Notes: generated by a model from the sequence alone, not told the origin. Positions 25,301 through 40,734 are shown, counted from the stretch's first letter. The stretch is DNA of 64,000 nucleotides from Entoloma clypeatum (GCA_963565915.1 OY751492.1:2790001-2854000); one strand, 5' to 3'. A program made the numbers and translations.

Positions 25301-27268
25301 GGCTCCGATGTTTTTGACACGATGAACCTCATCAACAAACACGCAGGACCATGGAAGATTGTCAAGGAAGTCGATATCACGTCTCGCGAGATCAAAGGTA
25401 GTCAGCACTGGAGGTGAGAAGGGTTCATATATAGGGCCATAGTAAACTATAGACCCACGAACCGACATCCAATCTTCCCAATTTGAAATCCTGCAATACA
25501 GGTTCACGCTCTTTCTGGCTTCCGTTATACAGTCCTACTTCAAAATAGCCCCACTGTAGTACCATGAGATCAAGGTCATCTTGCGAAGGTAATCCTACTC
25601 ACCGTTTCAAATTCACGTTGCCAATTGTGTACCACAGTACTGGGAGCGATAATCAAGCATGTCGGCCAGGTGGCATTAGCACGGGGCAACTCCCTTCTCT
25701 CCTTCCACGCTTTCCGGTCTTGTAAATGGGATACGTGTTTTTTGCGTCGATCTGAATCAGTTATCACGCCATTCTTCTTCATGATTGCTGACAAGAACGA
25801 AATAACTTGAATCGTTTTACCTAGCTCCTGTCAATACCTCCCGACGCATAAAGACAAACCGCAAGAGGACACTCACCCTGTTACTTCACCGTAAGCCGTC
25901 CGTGTCATATGTCTAAGGAAAGGACGTACCAAACCCATGTCATCTCCGAGCAAGCCACCCCGGCCCTCGGAATATTGCCTCCAAAAGAACTTGACTCCCT
26001 CTCGCTGATAATCACGGAGATACGTGTTGATTGCTGCAGGAACTGCTATTTTCTTCTCTTCATCGATAACCAGCGGCCCTAAGGGTGTTTGCCCCGGTGC
26101 AAGGGGGAAACCTGGACGAGGTTTCAGTCGCTAAAGCGAGGCTTAGCCTAAGGAGAAGTTTGGCAGGGGAGGTACGGTACTGGATCAGCGAAGGAGTCAT
26201 AATCTGGGTCAGATTCCGTTTCGGAATCGGAGACTGGAAACGAGAGATCTCGTCGCGCAGGAATTTTTTTTGTATTCAAGGTTGGCCGTGCTACGTCTGC
26301 TTCCGAATCGGACTCCGTGACAGATGCATCGCTTTCTGGTTTTCAAAACGTGAGTTTTTGACCAATGCATCACTCAGGGCAGACTACGGACGCTGTTCTA
26401 TCTTCGCCCGTTTGGTAGGAGGTGCACGGTCGGGAAGTCGTGTCGGCAATTTTGGGGAAACAACCTCCACCTCAGAGTCGGGCTCTATACGAACGTTGTC
26501 ATTACTTCAATAGATCGAAGATAGTTCTACTGGCCTGTTTCTGAACCGCCTGAAGCGAGGTCTTCTTCTTTACCTTTGCTCAGAAGATCTGAGAGAGGCA
26601 AGTCTTTCTCTAACTTGCGGGAGAAATTGACGAAGGATTTCAATACGATTGGTTCCTCGTCATCCTCATGGTCGTCTTCCTCTTCTCCGTCCTCGTCCTC
26701 ATCCTCTCGTTGCGGCGTGTCGTCGTTTTCTCCCTCTGACGCCGAGTGAAGTTCGAGGTCCTCCGCTGAAGCAATATCAGAGATTTGGAACGGCCCCTTA
26801 TCTTCAAAAGCTCACCAAAGTAATCGAGTAGCGGGTTGGTCGTATCAGGATATTGTCCTACAAGGAAGCTTTCAGGCTTGCCCACGTCAGTACGCTAGCG
26901 TACGAAATGCATACGCAGTGGCCGTTTTAAAGGATTTTGATGCTGCCCTTCAAGTTTACCTCTTTTTTGCCCCCCTTTACGGACACCAGACGACGCGGAA
27001 GTTGGGGGTCGTTTGCGCTTCCCCTTTGGTTCCGGAACATAGGTACCAGGAGCAAAATCAGAGTCAGAGTCCACGTCTGGTCCCAGGAATGAGCTCCGAG
27101 AGGAAGATTGAGCTGAAAAGCTCACCCAGGGGTGCGGGAATGGATGTGAGATTTCCTGGCACACGCTAGGTGAGTGCATAAAGGTAAGGGCTTCACAAAC
27201 ATACGCTTAGAGTATACAGATTCTTTCGCAGTGGTGGCCATTACAAGCGGAGTGGATGGAGAGTAAAC
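22351..27268. repeat. Right copy of helicase segmental duplication (direct repeat)
   Basis: Partner of 9688-14464. Single-base differences are scattered along the length. The right copy keeps the 10-base and 9-base coding segments lost on the left and contains an extra ~110 bases near 27,085-27,190 that look like exon plus a short intron. Confidence 0.95.
22391..27241 (-). CDS. SNF2-family DNA translocase, Rad26/ERCC6L2 type
   Basis: DNA-dependent ATPase of the Snf2 superfamily, Rad26-like/ERCC6L2 branch, implicated in DNA repair and genome stability. Order from the start at 27241: [16 protein letters not shown]; a basic, acidic and Ser-rich N-terminus ([14 protein letters not shown]); a long acidic low-complexity stretch; [20 protein letters not shown]; then the helicase core, with [25 protein letters not shown] (Walker A across an intron), [21 protein letters not shown] (motif II, DEVH instead of DEAH), [51 protein letters not shown] and [16 protein letters not shown], and an [13 protein letters not shown] motif VI. 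The C-terminal segment [13 protein letters not shown] is typical of this branch. About 15 short introns. I found no disabling change, so this is probably the functional copy. Confidence 0.85.
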
Positions 27269-27470
27269 AGGGTCAAAATGACTTCGCGTCGCGCACGTGA
27301 TGGTAATTTCCTTCTGGAGAAAAAACATTGCCAGACATTCACTGAACATTCACTGGTCGTACTTGAAAGAGAGAGAGAAATGCGTATGAAGACTGGATTG
27401 CAAATGCTAGACTCCCATGAATGCAACGCGCAGAGACAGATAAAAATGGGAGATAGATAGGAATTCGAGA

Positions 27471-28357
27471 TCAGTCGAACGCCTCCTCGGCACTCCTACG
27501 AACCAGTCTTCGCACTTTCTTTCGGTATCCTGGACAGGCGTTGGTGGGAAGTCGATTCTGGGGAAAAGGCAGCATACCTTCAAGGTCGGTCCTGACTTCT
27601 TTGGCTGCATCGACATTCGCTGGGCTATCGAGATTTGGGGTGTCGGATGACAAGAGGGAGATCACACTGATAAGCTATGATTGACGTTAAATCCTGAGAA
27701 TAGGTGGAATGTTGTGCATAGCTCACTATGGACTCCACGGTATGTACAGGTAGCCATCTCTCCCCCGCATCTTCATATCCATACTGGTCGTCACCGGGAG
27801 CGTGCTACCAAGATTATGTCAGTTGAACGGTCAGTGAACATGTTCTGGGAGTGACTCGCCAGAATCGAGACACAAACGACTCCATCCGGGTAGACTAGCG
27901 CAACAAGGCCGTTCAACGCTTGGCCCAAATTGAGAAAGAGACATACTGTTCGGGTGCCACATGGGAGTTATGAAACGCATCTTGGGTGGCAAGAGCGGAA
28001 ACTCGGGGGGGAAAGACAACCGCGCCTTGAAAAATCCTCCTTCGCTGCAAGTGGATGAATACGGGGGAGGGCTGGAACCATCCAAGGTAATGAAACGTAC
28101 TAGACTGTATCAGGAGGACTAAAACAATGTGAGTAGATCTATGGATCGTATGGAAAATATATGACGAACCCGATGATCAAGATCTCCCATTCGAACAGGT
28201 TGTTGTCATCAACGAGACCTGAGGTTGATGAGAAAAGAATGAAAGGTGATGAAAATAAGGTAGACTCGCCTGCAGAAAACCCCTCGACAGGCCGCTTGGT
28301 CAGTTCCTGGAGCTGGCGACGAAGGAGTAAAGTGTTGGACGGGGTTGGCTTCGACAT
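27471..28357 (-). CDS. Ubiquitin-conjugating enzyme E2, UBE2G1-like
   Basis: E2 enzyme that carries ubiquitin on a catalytic cysteine. The start at 28357 gives SNTLLLRRQLQELTKRPVEGFSAG; after an intron LVDDNNLFEWEILIIG; then YEGGFFKARLSFPPEFPLLPPKMRF, WHPN joined to VYPDGVVCVSIL (active-site Cys), and the UBE2G acidic-loop region APGDDQYG. The last exon has DTPNLDSPANVDAAKEVRTDLEEYRKKVRRLVRRSAEEAFD, where SPANVDAAKE matches UBE2G1 rather than UBE2G2. Six or so short introns. It is divergent from RPC2 over a 156-base promoter. A second UBE2G-class E2 lies at 33324-34193. Confidence 0.92.
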
Positions 28358-28513
28358 TATTCGAACGAAATGCTCGAGATTCGAGAGTTTCTTTGGCGAG
28401 ATAAAGACGGGAGGGAGACTCCATCAGCGTGACTATGTATAGGATTATGAGTCACGTGATATACACATAATGACGTCGCACGTGATCACATTTTTGGCCT
28501 GCCTTCCTCCCTA
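28358..28513. promoter_or_regulatory. Divergent promoter with two CACGTG boxes (UBE2G1-like / RPC2)
   Basis: The 156 bases between two divergent start codons contain CACGTGAT at 28453-28460, overlapped on its left by TGAGTCA (28448-28454, AP-1/Gcn4-type), and CACGTGAT at 28479-28486, preceded by the CRE-like TGACGTC at 28471-28477. CACGTG is the site for Cbf1/USF-type bHLH factors. The clustering and the repeated TGA-to-CACGTGAT layout suggest real sites; no factor is identified. Confidence 0.55.
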
Positions 28514-32711
<4,198 letters not shown>

Positions 32712-33323
32712 ACTATGTGTCGTTTCATCGACCAAATCGCTTTTATCCTTCACTGCAACATAACGCCTGTGGTTTATGGCACGTTGGGACTATTCTCACT
32801 AGGCAGAGAAGTTGGTGTCGTGTGCTCAAGCGCTCGGGTCGGGGCAAGAATATCGTCACTCCGAAGCGGAACCTAGTGTCGGGCGGTGGCATACTTTTGG
32901 GTTTGCTTAACAGCCCGTCCCTGTGTGGGCGTGGAAGACATATTCCTGCTCTATGTTTCAGAGACCAACTCCGATTCGGAGGGCTCGACTTGGCTGCCAA
33001 TGTACATACATAGTAGGTCCCACGAGGAGCATCTTACATACCTGCAATTTCGTTAACTCGTGCTGTAACTTGGTTGTAATCATCGGTGGTAAGATGGTCC
33101 AAAAAATGATGGTTTGGTGAGATAAAAGACTGACAATTTTTTTTTTTCGACCGCTCCAGAGCGCTCCAGGTGCTCGCATTTCCGCGCAGGAGGCTGAACG
33201 GTTTCTGTGACGGGCCGCTGAATTGCCGCTGTACCCACCCAGCGATGAGGCCGCGGCCCGTGTAAGCGTTGGAGAGTCATGTGACATCACCTCACTCTTC
33301 TTTCCAAACTCTACTGAACTAAG
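32712..33323. other. Intergenic between RPC2 and UBE2G2
   Basis: About 610 bases with the RPC2 3' end and the promoter of the next E2. Small frames on both strands have no family resemblance. A run of nine or more T occurs near 33,140. Nothing else seen. Confidence 0.5.
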
Positions 33324-34193
33324 ATGGCCACAAGAAGTTCAAACGGTGGGGCAGCACTGAGGCGTCTCATGACAGAGTATAAACAATTAACTTCGGGCGG
33401 TAAGTGCCCTTGCAGATCAGCTTCAACCTCTGATATCATCATAATTGGCAGGCTCTCCCGATGGGATGTTCACGGCTGGTGTGCTTCCCAATCTTTCCAG
33501 ATGATTTGCGACACGATGGTTTATATGAAATGATGTGCTCAAAGGGCCGATCTCGGAAGCTGACTTCTTCACCTGGGAAGCGCTCATCTGCGGACCGAAG
33601 GATACGCCGTTTGTAAGACCCCGATCCCAATGCAACTCAGCTTTCTAAACGGAACACGCTGAAAAAAACTCGGACCCTTCTGTCATTGCTCAGGAGGGCG
33701 GTGTTTTCGCAGCAAAACTTACATTTGTGAGTGGCGGAAATTGTTCACTGCACGCGCGCTGATTTGGATTACAGCCACCTGATTACCCGTTATCGCCTTT
33801 CAAGATGAAATTCGACCCGCCCCTCTTTCACCCAAATAGTAGGTTGCAAGGTCCAATTCATCATTCGCTGACTGAACTCTTTGCAGTTTACGCCGACGGA
33901 AACGTGTGCATCTCGATATTACACACCCCCGGAGACGATCCCACCATGTATGAACAAGCGTCTGAACGCTGGAGCCCCGTGCAAAGTGTTGAGAAAGTCA
34001 TACTCAGCGTAATCTCCATGCTGGCAGGTATGGACCGCTTTCCTCGTCGTTATAAAGCCATTAACGCCATACGGAACAAGAACCCAATCTGGAAAGCGGC
34101 GCCAACATAGATTGTTGCAAGCTATATCGAGATAATCGACCAGAATATGAGAGGATGGTACGAGAGTCTATTAAACAACAGCTAGGGCTTTAG
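33324..34193 (+). CDS. UBC7: Ubiquitin-conjugating enzyme E2, UBE2G2/Ubc7-like
   Basis: E2 of the Ubc7/UBE2G2 group, which works with ER membrane E3 ligases in ER-associated degradation. The start at 33324 gives [18 protein letters not shown]; after introns [44 protein letters not shown] joined to [22 protein letters not shown] (active-site Cys and the acidic loop of this class), and [31 protein letters not shown]. The SGANI element separates it from the SPANV of the other E2. The last exon ends [15 protein letters not shown] with TAG at 34191-34193, close to the KSLGL ending of UBE2G2. Confidence 0.93.
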
Positions 34194-34315
34194 GGTCCAA
34201 GAAACATGTACTTTATATATATATATAAGTGTCCAGGATGCTGGTCTATGGAGAGTGTGTATGAAACGTGTGCTGTATTTTGGGCAAGTATTATCAGGGA
34301 TTGAATCATAGGGAA

Positions 34316-36002
34316 TCAGTCTGGACGGCGTTTGAAGATCCTTGTGCTGATAGGTTTCCCGAAGAAGTGTCGTTGAATGTATTCATTGCGAAACATGCCT
34401 TTGGGGTCAACATGTTGTATGACCAGTAAGAAATCGTCAAAGCGGGGATAAAGCCTCCTCAAACTGGCCGGGTGCAATTGATGAGCTTTCGCCCAATGAG
34501 GACGGCCCTGATGTCGAGCCACCATGGTTTCATAACCACCAAAGTACCTTCGGTAAGGCACGTTAAATCCGTATGGCCTTACAGATGCCTGTTAGAGGGT
34601 GGGCAACATGCAAAACCGAAAAAAAAACTTACTTGAATTGAACGATTCCAATCCAACATGTCCGTTGTCCGTTGCTCGGGCTGAGCCAGATATCGTCAGG
34701 AGCAGAGAAACGAATCTCCACTGGGACATGGGGTCGTATGCCGTTCGGGTCCGAATGTTCCTGTTGCAACCATGTGCGAATATCGCGAAGGCATGCGGGC
34801 GAGTTTTCGTAGGGAACGGCCCACTCGGTGGTAAACTGTGGATACTGATGATGACACAATCAGCACTCAAAAACCCCACTACGTTTTAGAAGTGATACGG
34901 AAAACATACACGACAATCCACATTGAAAATTACATGACCGTCGTCCACACCAATTGTTCGCGTACTTGAAAGCCAGCAAAGAAAATGCGAAATCCAGGTG
35001 TTCAAAGACAGGAAATATCGAGCCAGGAACAGGAGCAGCTGGATGACGTGGTATCCCATAAAAACGTTCCAGAACCAATTTCCGGTGGGATTTTTAGGCT
35101 AGCAGGCGGCGCGAAAAATGAGCATTGAGCATCAAACACTTTGGGGAAAAAATACCTCGTGCGTACGATCCGAATAACTACATCGGACTGTGTCTGAAGG
35201 CGGGTACCACCAGAATCGTACATGTTCCGCTGAGTGAACGAGGTCGTCGAAACGCGTAATAAATTCATCGAACGGGAGCGTTTCTTGAATTTCTTTTAGT
35301 CGGAAAGCTGGCTCAACCTCTAGCTGTACTGATAGAATGAGACCTGTTGACCCGAGCCCACATACAGAGGCGATGAATAAATCTGGGTACTCGGTCCGGG
35401 AGCATGTAATGCGAGAGCCATCAGCGAGCAACAGCGTCAGGGCCATAACCTGTGTCGACATGACGCCGTAAGCTATTCCCGACCCGTGCGTTGCCGTCGC
35501 GATAATGCCGCCAAGGGTTTGATCTGAGATGGAGCCGACATTGATCATAGCCAAATTGTGCTCAGCCAGCTGGATATGGAGGTCATGTAATGGTATTCCG
35601 GCTTGCGCAACAACATAACGCTTCTCTGCATTGACCTAGAAAAAGCGATCAGTTTCATGCCTTTACAAACGTCCCCCTCTCTCGACGGCATCGAAGTCAA
35701 ACGCGCACCTCAAGTAAGCGGTTAAGTTTTTCTGTCCGTAGCATGAACCCGCTGGTACACGCAAGATCACTGGGACTATGCCCAACGCCAGCCGCCCTGA
35801 CAGTCTTTCCTTCGCGCCGGGCGAGTTCCAGTATGAGTTCGCACTGGTATTCATTTTCTGGCTCGAAAACGGCGAGCGGCGTGCAGTGAAAGCTCTTGCC
35901 CCAGTTGTCGAAAGAGGCGCGCGGTGAGGAGGAAGGGAGGGTTATGGGTTGAAGGAGCGCATATAGGTTGCGGAGGGGGATGTCCTTGAATCGCGCGGAC
36001 AT
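34316..36002 (-). CDS. ALO1: D-arabinono-1,4-lactone oxidase
   Basis: FAD enzyme of the mitochondrial membrane that makes the last step of D-erythroascorbate synthesis. The start at 36002 gives MSARFKDIPLRNLYALLQP; then FDNWGKSFHCTPLAVFEPENEYQ and TVRAAGVGHSPSDLACTSGFML, where the His of GVGHSPSD is the flavin-attachment position in this family. GSISDQTLGGIIATATHGSG and VCGLGSTGLILSVQL complete the FAD-binding domain. The second domain has RFWWYPPSDTVRC, and the C-terminus has FDDFLLVIQHVDPKGMFRNEY, close to the lactone-oxidase ending. Hydrophobic segments occur near VIQLLLFLARYFL. About five introns; the stop is TGA/TAG at 34316. Confidence 0.93.
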
Positions 36003-36568
36003 GGCAGGCGATGGTTAGAATTTGAATCGAATTTTTGAGCTTTTAAAGTTCCCGCGGCCCATGCTGATGGAACGTATGACGCTGCGCCCGATCGTGTGCT
36101 GCTTTTCGGAGAAGGTTCAGGGACGGAATTGATCCGAACTTTGCCAGAATCTCGGCATCATCCGGATATCTCCCTGAATTGACACTGCATCCCACTTCTT
36201 ATTCTTTGCACTTGGGTCCCTGCGCCATTGAAGCGGCCGCCGTGGTAGTTGCCGGGGCTCCTATCCGACCTGACAAGGGTCGTTGAAGCAAAGCCGCGTT
36301 GCTATCTTGAGCAGTATCGCACGTCCACCTCCCGAAACATGTCGAAACCCAATCTCGGAGGAATGTTGCGAATGCCAAGACGACCGAAAAAAAAAAAAAG
36401 AGACCATCACATGCATGTGCAATCAGCTTCATAAGTGTTCAATTCATTACAGAAGAGATAACTACCGCAACCACAGGATATCTGATCTGGGTATATTATC
36501 CCAAAGACTAAAACATGAAAATACCCCTAATTCAACCAGTCAAAAGTCACCCTACCATTTCTCAAACG
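36003..36568. other. Intergenic between lactone oxidase start and Hsp70-like 3' end
   Basis: A 566-base gap that should hold the oxidase promoter and the 3' end of the next gene. It contains a 14-base A run near 36,390. No gene or RNA recognised. Confidence 0.5.
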
Positions 36569-39500
36569 TTAGCAACCCGAAATCATCATCTCAGGGAACA
36601 CAGACCTTCCCCACTCCTGCTTGTTGTATAACAAGATCCCACGAACTTCGACACTGTCCAGTTCCAAGCCTAGGTCGAATTCTAGGCGGCCCGTGGTCAA
36701 TTCAGGTACAACCTATCTATAGGTCTTTCATACCAGTGTAAAACCCTCCAGGTTGTGGATATGAAGCGTTCTGTTGGAAGGTAGGAAGGGAAGATAGATC
36801 AACGGTCCATTTGCAAAGTTCATGTGTTTCTCCTTCATCCGTATATCGCATTATCTTATCCGAATCGCTTGTATACAGGACGGCGACGAAGGATGAATCT
36901 GCACACAACCAGTCAGAGGAGAAGGGCACAAGAGCGGATGTGAGCCACCTTGCGTTGACTGTGAAAATTTGCTTGGGAGAAAACATCAGACATGGGAATC
37001 GCTGCGGGGTTAGCCGAGAAACTTGCCAAAATTTGGTTGTTAAGCGTTGTCTAAAAGCCACAGATCAATGGGGAGGCACATGCAACAAGGAGCCGACGGA
37101 AGAAGTTCAGGGACATACCCTTTTCGAAGAATGGCACCCTTTGACACCAAGTATTGTAGCCTTCGGGACGAGCCGCCGGATGTTTGAATGGGAAAGAAGC
37201 AAAAACGAAAATGGCATGTTCTACGAACCTGTTTTCGCAGATAGGCACGCCGGCGTCATTGGTCTTGATGTACGCAGGTCTTTTCATCCAGTCCTCTTGT
37301 TCTGCTGGAAGTTTGACCTAAAGAGAAGAGAGAAGATCAGAAATTTACAGCACGGAAAAATCATTAAAATCACGTACTTTCATGATATATGACCGTGGAG
37401 CAATCACACTGGAGACAAGAGACCGACGGGCCAGGCCATACTGTGCCGCACCGCGCAGGGTCGCCGTATCAGCATCAGGAGGCCTCGCAATGACGCGGAT
37501 TCTTGAGGAAAATTTTTCCTGATAAACGTTATTGCGGTACTCTTCAGCGGCAAAGGAAAGATATCAGCTCATAGTGTACCTCGACCCGTTGTTTCAAATA
37601 GTCACTGCCGGCAAAACCTCCCACGAGGAGGAGAGCGTCAATATTCTGATCGACCTTCCGTATTTGTTCGTCAATGAGTTGCAATACCTGAGGACATAAT
37701 AGAATCTTGCGTGAGAGGAGCAAGAGAATAAGGTCACACCTGGCTAATGACAGGGTCGAAGACCTCGCGTCGCAAAAGGTTTCCTGGGATGGAGAGTTGC
37801 CCGTCGATGAGACCAACAGAAGGGTCATGAGGATCCTCAGTATTGAAACATGTGAATTGGAACATATTATCTGCAAAAATTGGATGTCCGGAGAGCGACA
37901 AGGTGAGGATTGTGCACGTACGGTCATCGTTTACACCCCCATAGGTCAGTTTGTCGGTCTCACTGAACGAATGCACTTCACAACAATTAAACCCCGATAC
38001 CGCTAAATGCCGGATCTACTTACTGAAAGAGGCCAAGGAAGCGGCGCCGAGGTGAGCTGGATGGTCTGCTAACAGGGCCTATAAATATAGAAGTCAACGA
38101 TGAGAATGAACTGTAACGTCGCCGAGATATTGTTACCTGGACCAGTTCTCGGAAATTGATGTCAAGATAAAGACTACCGCAATTGGCGCCCGAACGAGCG
38201 CACATTTCAGCAATCTCAAGGTTTGCCAGTTGACCGATGATCTAAATCGCAGACGAACGAGAGGGGAGGGTAAGCCCGCAAATTACTTATTATAGAGACT
38301 ATTGGCCTAACCTTGTAGACAGCCTTTGGAACGCCGAGTTAAGACCTATGATAGTCATCGAATCATTTGACGCACCAAATCCACGGTCCCTCCACCTGCA
38401 TCCACTATCATAAAATTTTGAGAGGGCTTGAGATGGTGAACATTTGTTAGATTGGCGCAATGGACGGCAGCAGCCTCAGGTTCCGTGATGATTCTCAGAC
38501 GATCTTTCCAATCAGTGTCTCCGGCCCTGGAGCTGTAAACGAGCCCAGCGGCGATGGCTGCCTCACGCATTATTTCGCAGCCTCTGGCATCCCACGCAGC
38601 TGGTACCGTCAACCAAACATCGGCGGTGTCTGGGGGTAGAGAGAGAGAGAGAGGAAAAAGTCAACAGTGGATCGCACAGGAGGTCGAGGCCATACTTAAA
38701 TCTGCAACAGCGCCTATCTCTCTTGTGATCTGATCCTTGGCGTATTCCCACAAACAGCTCAGAAAGTCGATGATAAGGTCAACAGTTCTTTTTCCGGGCT
38801 AGGAGGCGTTGAATGTCAGTGGTTCGACGGGGACAGCGTGGGTGACAAACAGGTAGCATGGGAAGACGAGGGTCCACAGCCGACTCGTCACGAAGGACGA
38901 GGGGTTCCAAGAACAGTTTGAACCATTCGCAACGAATGGTGCCTGGCATGGGACCGGCATTCTTGGCCTCTAGGCCCCACGCCAGAACTCTCCCTCCTTC
39001 ATCATACAGAAGGCAAGTCGGTATCTATGAAACGGCCAGTGTCACCTGTGGTTGACGGAAGGAATAAGAATCATTTTTCACCTTCCGGAACGTTTCGGTC
39101 GAGCCTGGCCAGCTCAGAATTTGTTGCACTCGGCCACCTGCTATCCGCGAGGAACCATAAGCCTGCAGAGAAACATGCGTCACTCTTATACTACGAGTCA
39201 ATGGCTTCGATAACGCACCACGCCAGAAAAGGTCGTGCCTAGATCGAATGAGCGAACCAACCAACCGATTGTGAAAACGACTTACCGAAGTCAATGGAGA
39301 TGGACATTTTACCCTCATCAGGTAGTGGTGGTGGTTGTGATCCTTTGGACCTCATATAAGCAATGGAAAACCATCATCGATCTGACGTACCAGCACCATA
39401 CGATGAAGGGGGCCGTTGTAGTGTGTCATTTGTGCTGAATACAGTTGGCGCGTTGAAAACCGAACCGCGATATGTCGACGGGGGTGGTGGAGATCCCGCA

Positions 39501-39727
39501 GTTGCGGGAGGATATGCGCCGAACTGATTCACAGGCGGAGGTGAAGAGGTGCCATTCTGGTAGGTTGAATGAACAGCAGGTGGTGGGGAAATGCTTGGGT
39601 GCTGGAACGAGACTGGTTTTTCAGGTTGGGGTTGGAAGCCGGGTTGTTGGGTGATGGTGCCATTAGGATAGTGGAAACCTTCTTGCGCCCTTGGAGGTTC
39701 GACTGCAGGTTCCCCGCAGCAGCCCAT
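36569..39727 (-). CDS. Hsp70/actin-like ATPase (HSPA12-type fungal family) with MGCC N-terminus
   Basis: Member of the expanded fungal Hsp70-like family that has the actin-type ATPase but no standard substrate domain. From 39727 the first exon encodes MGCCGEPAVEPP followed by a Pro/Ser/Gln-rich ~115-residue tail region. After an intron comes KMSISIDFGTTFSGV (phosphate 1), then YGSSRIAGGRVQQILSWPGS, TADVWLTVPAAWDARGCEIMREAAIAAGL, IITEPEAAAVHC, FMIVDAGGGTVDL (phosphate 2) and ALLLVGGFAGSDYLKQRV (adenosine site). The C-terminal exons hold YTDEGETHELCKWTVDLSSLP and, after a 54-base intron, EFDLGLELDSVEVRGILLYNKQEWG. A stop TAA follows at 36571-36569. Gly2 with Cys3-Cys4 predicts myristoylation and palmitoylation. 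If translation began at the inner Met near 39308, that N-terminus would be lost; the open exon with a good splice favours the long form. Confidence 0.8.
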
Positions 39728-40356
39728 GGTCGTCGCTTTGAACAGTGATCAAGGCGACGCTGGGCAGTGTTGGCGGCCTCATCCGGCGCCTTGTACCTGA
39801 GTGGCTGTGTAAATTTTGCAATATGTGTGCAGCCTGGTTCACTGTCGAGGTCATCCGATACCGTGCCATCTTTCCTCGTTCAACACACCAGTGGATACAT
39901 GAAAAGCTTGGGGAGAGGACAAAAGAACTCCGTATACCGTCGGTGTTCTCGCTGATGTCGTAACTTTTTCAAACATGGGCAAGGCTTGGAACATTGGTTG
40001 TGTTAGGAAACCTCAAGGAAACTCAAGAAGAGCTCGGAAGAGCCGGTTTCGGAGCCCTTCCAACGGAGATGAATTACCCAGTGAACCTGTTTTTTTTTTT
40101 TTTTGAAAGGGAAGTACCATTGATTATTTCCGAAGGCTCGCAGTGCATCAAAAAAAATACGTCGGCGGCTCTTTAGTCACCTGCGGAAGGTCAGCATTGC
40201 GATATCGGAGTGGCCGCAGACACTGCACAGGCTCTAGATTTCGCACAGGCAAGAAATGGATTCCTTGGTCACGGTCTTTCACAGTGGCGTCCTGCCTTGT
40301 GAGAAAACGCGTTCGCGGCGGAGTTTCAATCCTAACCAATACCTCCAAGTTCACTC
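39728..40356. other. Divergent intergenic region
   Basis: About 630 bases between the start codons of the Hsp70-like gene and the small plus-strand gene, so both promoters lie here. It contains a 16-base T run near 40,095. Short frames on both strands are not supportable. Confidence 0.5.
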
Positions 40357-40734
40357 ATGGCGACGACAAAACTGGCTCAGCAGCTCAGCGCAATCGCAGC
40401 AGGATGGATCAAGGATCCATTTCGCCCCAACTTGCAGTTACAGACCTTGTTGCAATCTCTTGCCACCCACCCACGACTGACTCCTCAAGCCGTCAACGCA
40501 GCGCGTGCGCTCAAGGAGAATGAAGTCTATAAACAGGTCTGCTTCTCCCGCGAAACATTTCTAACCTGGTGTACGAGTCCTGATTCCTCGTTTGCAATTC
40601 AGTATCCGCTATCCAAAAAAGTGTTGAACCCTCCTTCAGCACCTTTACACTACGATCGCCTCGTGGAAGGGTTCGAGAAGAGTGCCAAAGGCATTGGTCG
40701 ACCTTGGTGGAAGATCTTCTTCGGCATATGGTAG
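40357..40734 (+). CDS. Small protein, possible Cbp6/UQCC2-type mitochondrial factor
   Basis: A short gene encoding MATTKLAQQLSAIAAGWIKD, then DPFRPNLQLQTLLQSLATHPRLTP and, after a candidate intron at 40537-40602, YPLSKKVLNPPSAPLHYDRL and GIGRPWWKIFFGIW. Spliced length is about 103 residues. The layout of short helices with P-x-RP near the start and a tryptophan-rich end recalls the Cbp6/UQCC2 cytochrome bc1 assembly family, but I hold this loosely. The intron is 66 bases, a multiple of three without a stop, so retaining it would still give a 125-residue protein. The product is likely mitochondrial if the assignment holds. Confidence 0.5.
   Translation: MATTKLAQQLSAIAAGWIKDPFRPNLQLQTLLQSLATHPRLTPQAVNAARALKENEVYKQVCFSRETFLTWCTSPDSSFAIQYPLSKKVLNPPSAPLHYDRLVEGFEKSAKGIGRPWWKIFFGIW

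Noticed and set aside
9688..27268. Long terminal repeats of a retrotransposon
   Set aside because: The repeated unit is an intron-bearing host-type helicase gene, the interior has no reverse transcriptase or integrase, and no primer-binding site or polypurine tract was seen.
34290..34315. T-loop-like GGGATTGAATC, hinting at a minus-strand tRNA
   Set aside because: No acceptor or anticodon stem can be formed around it.
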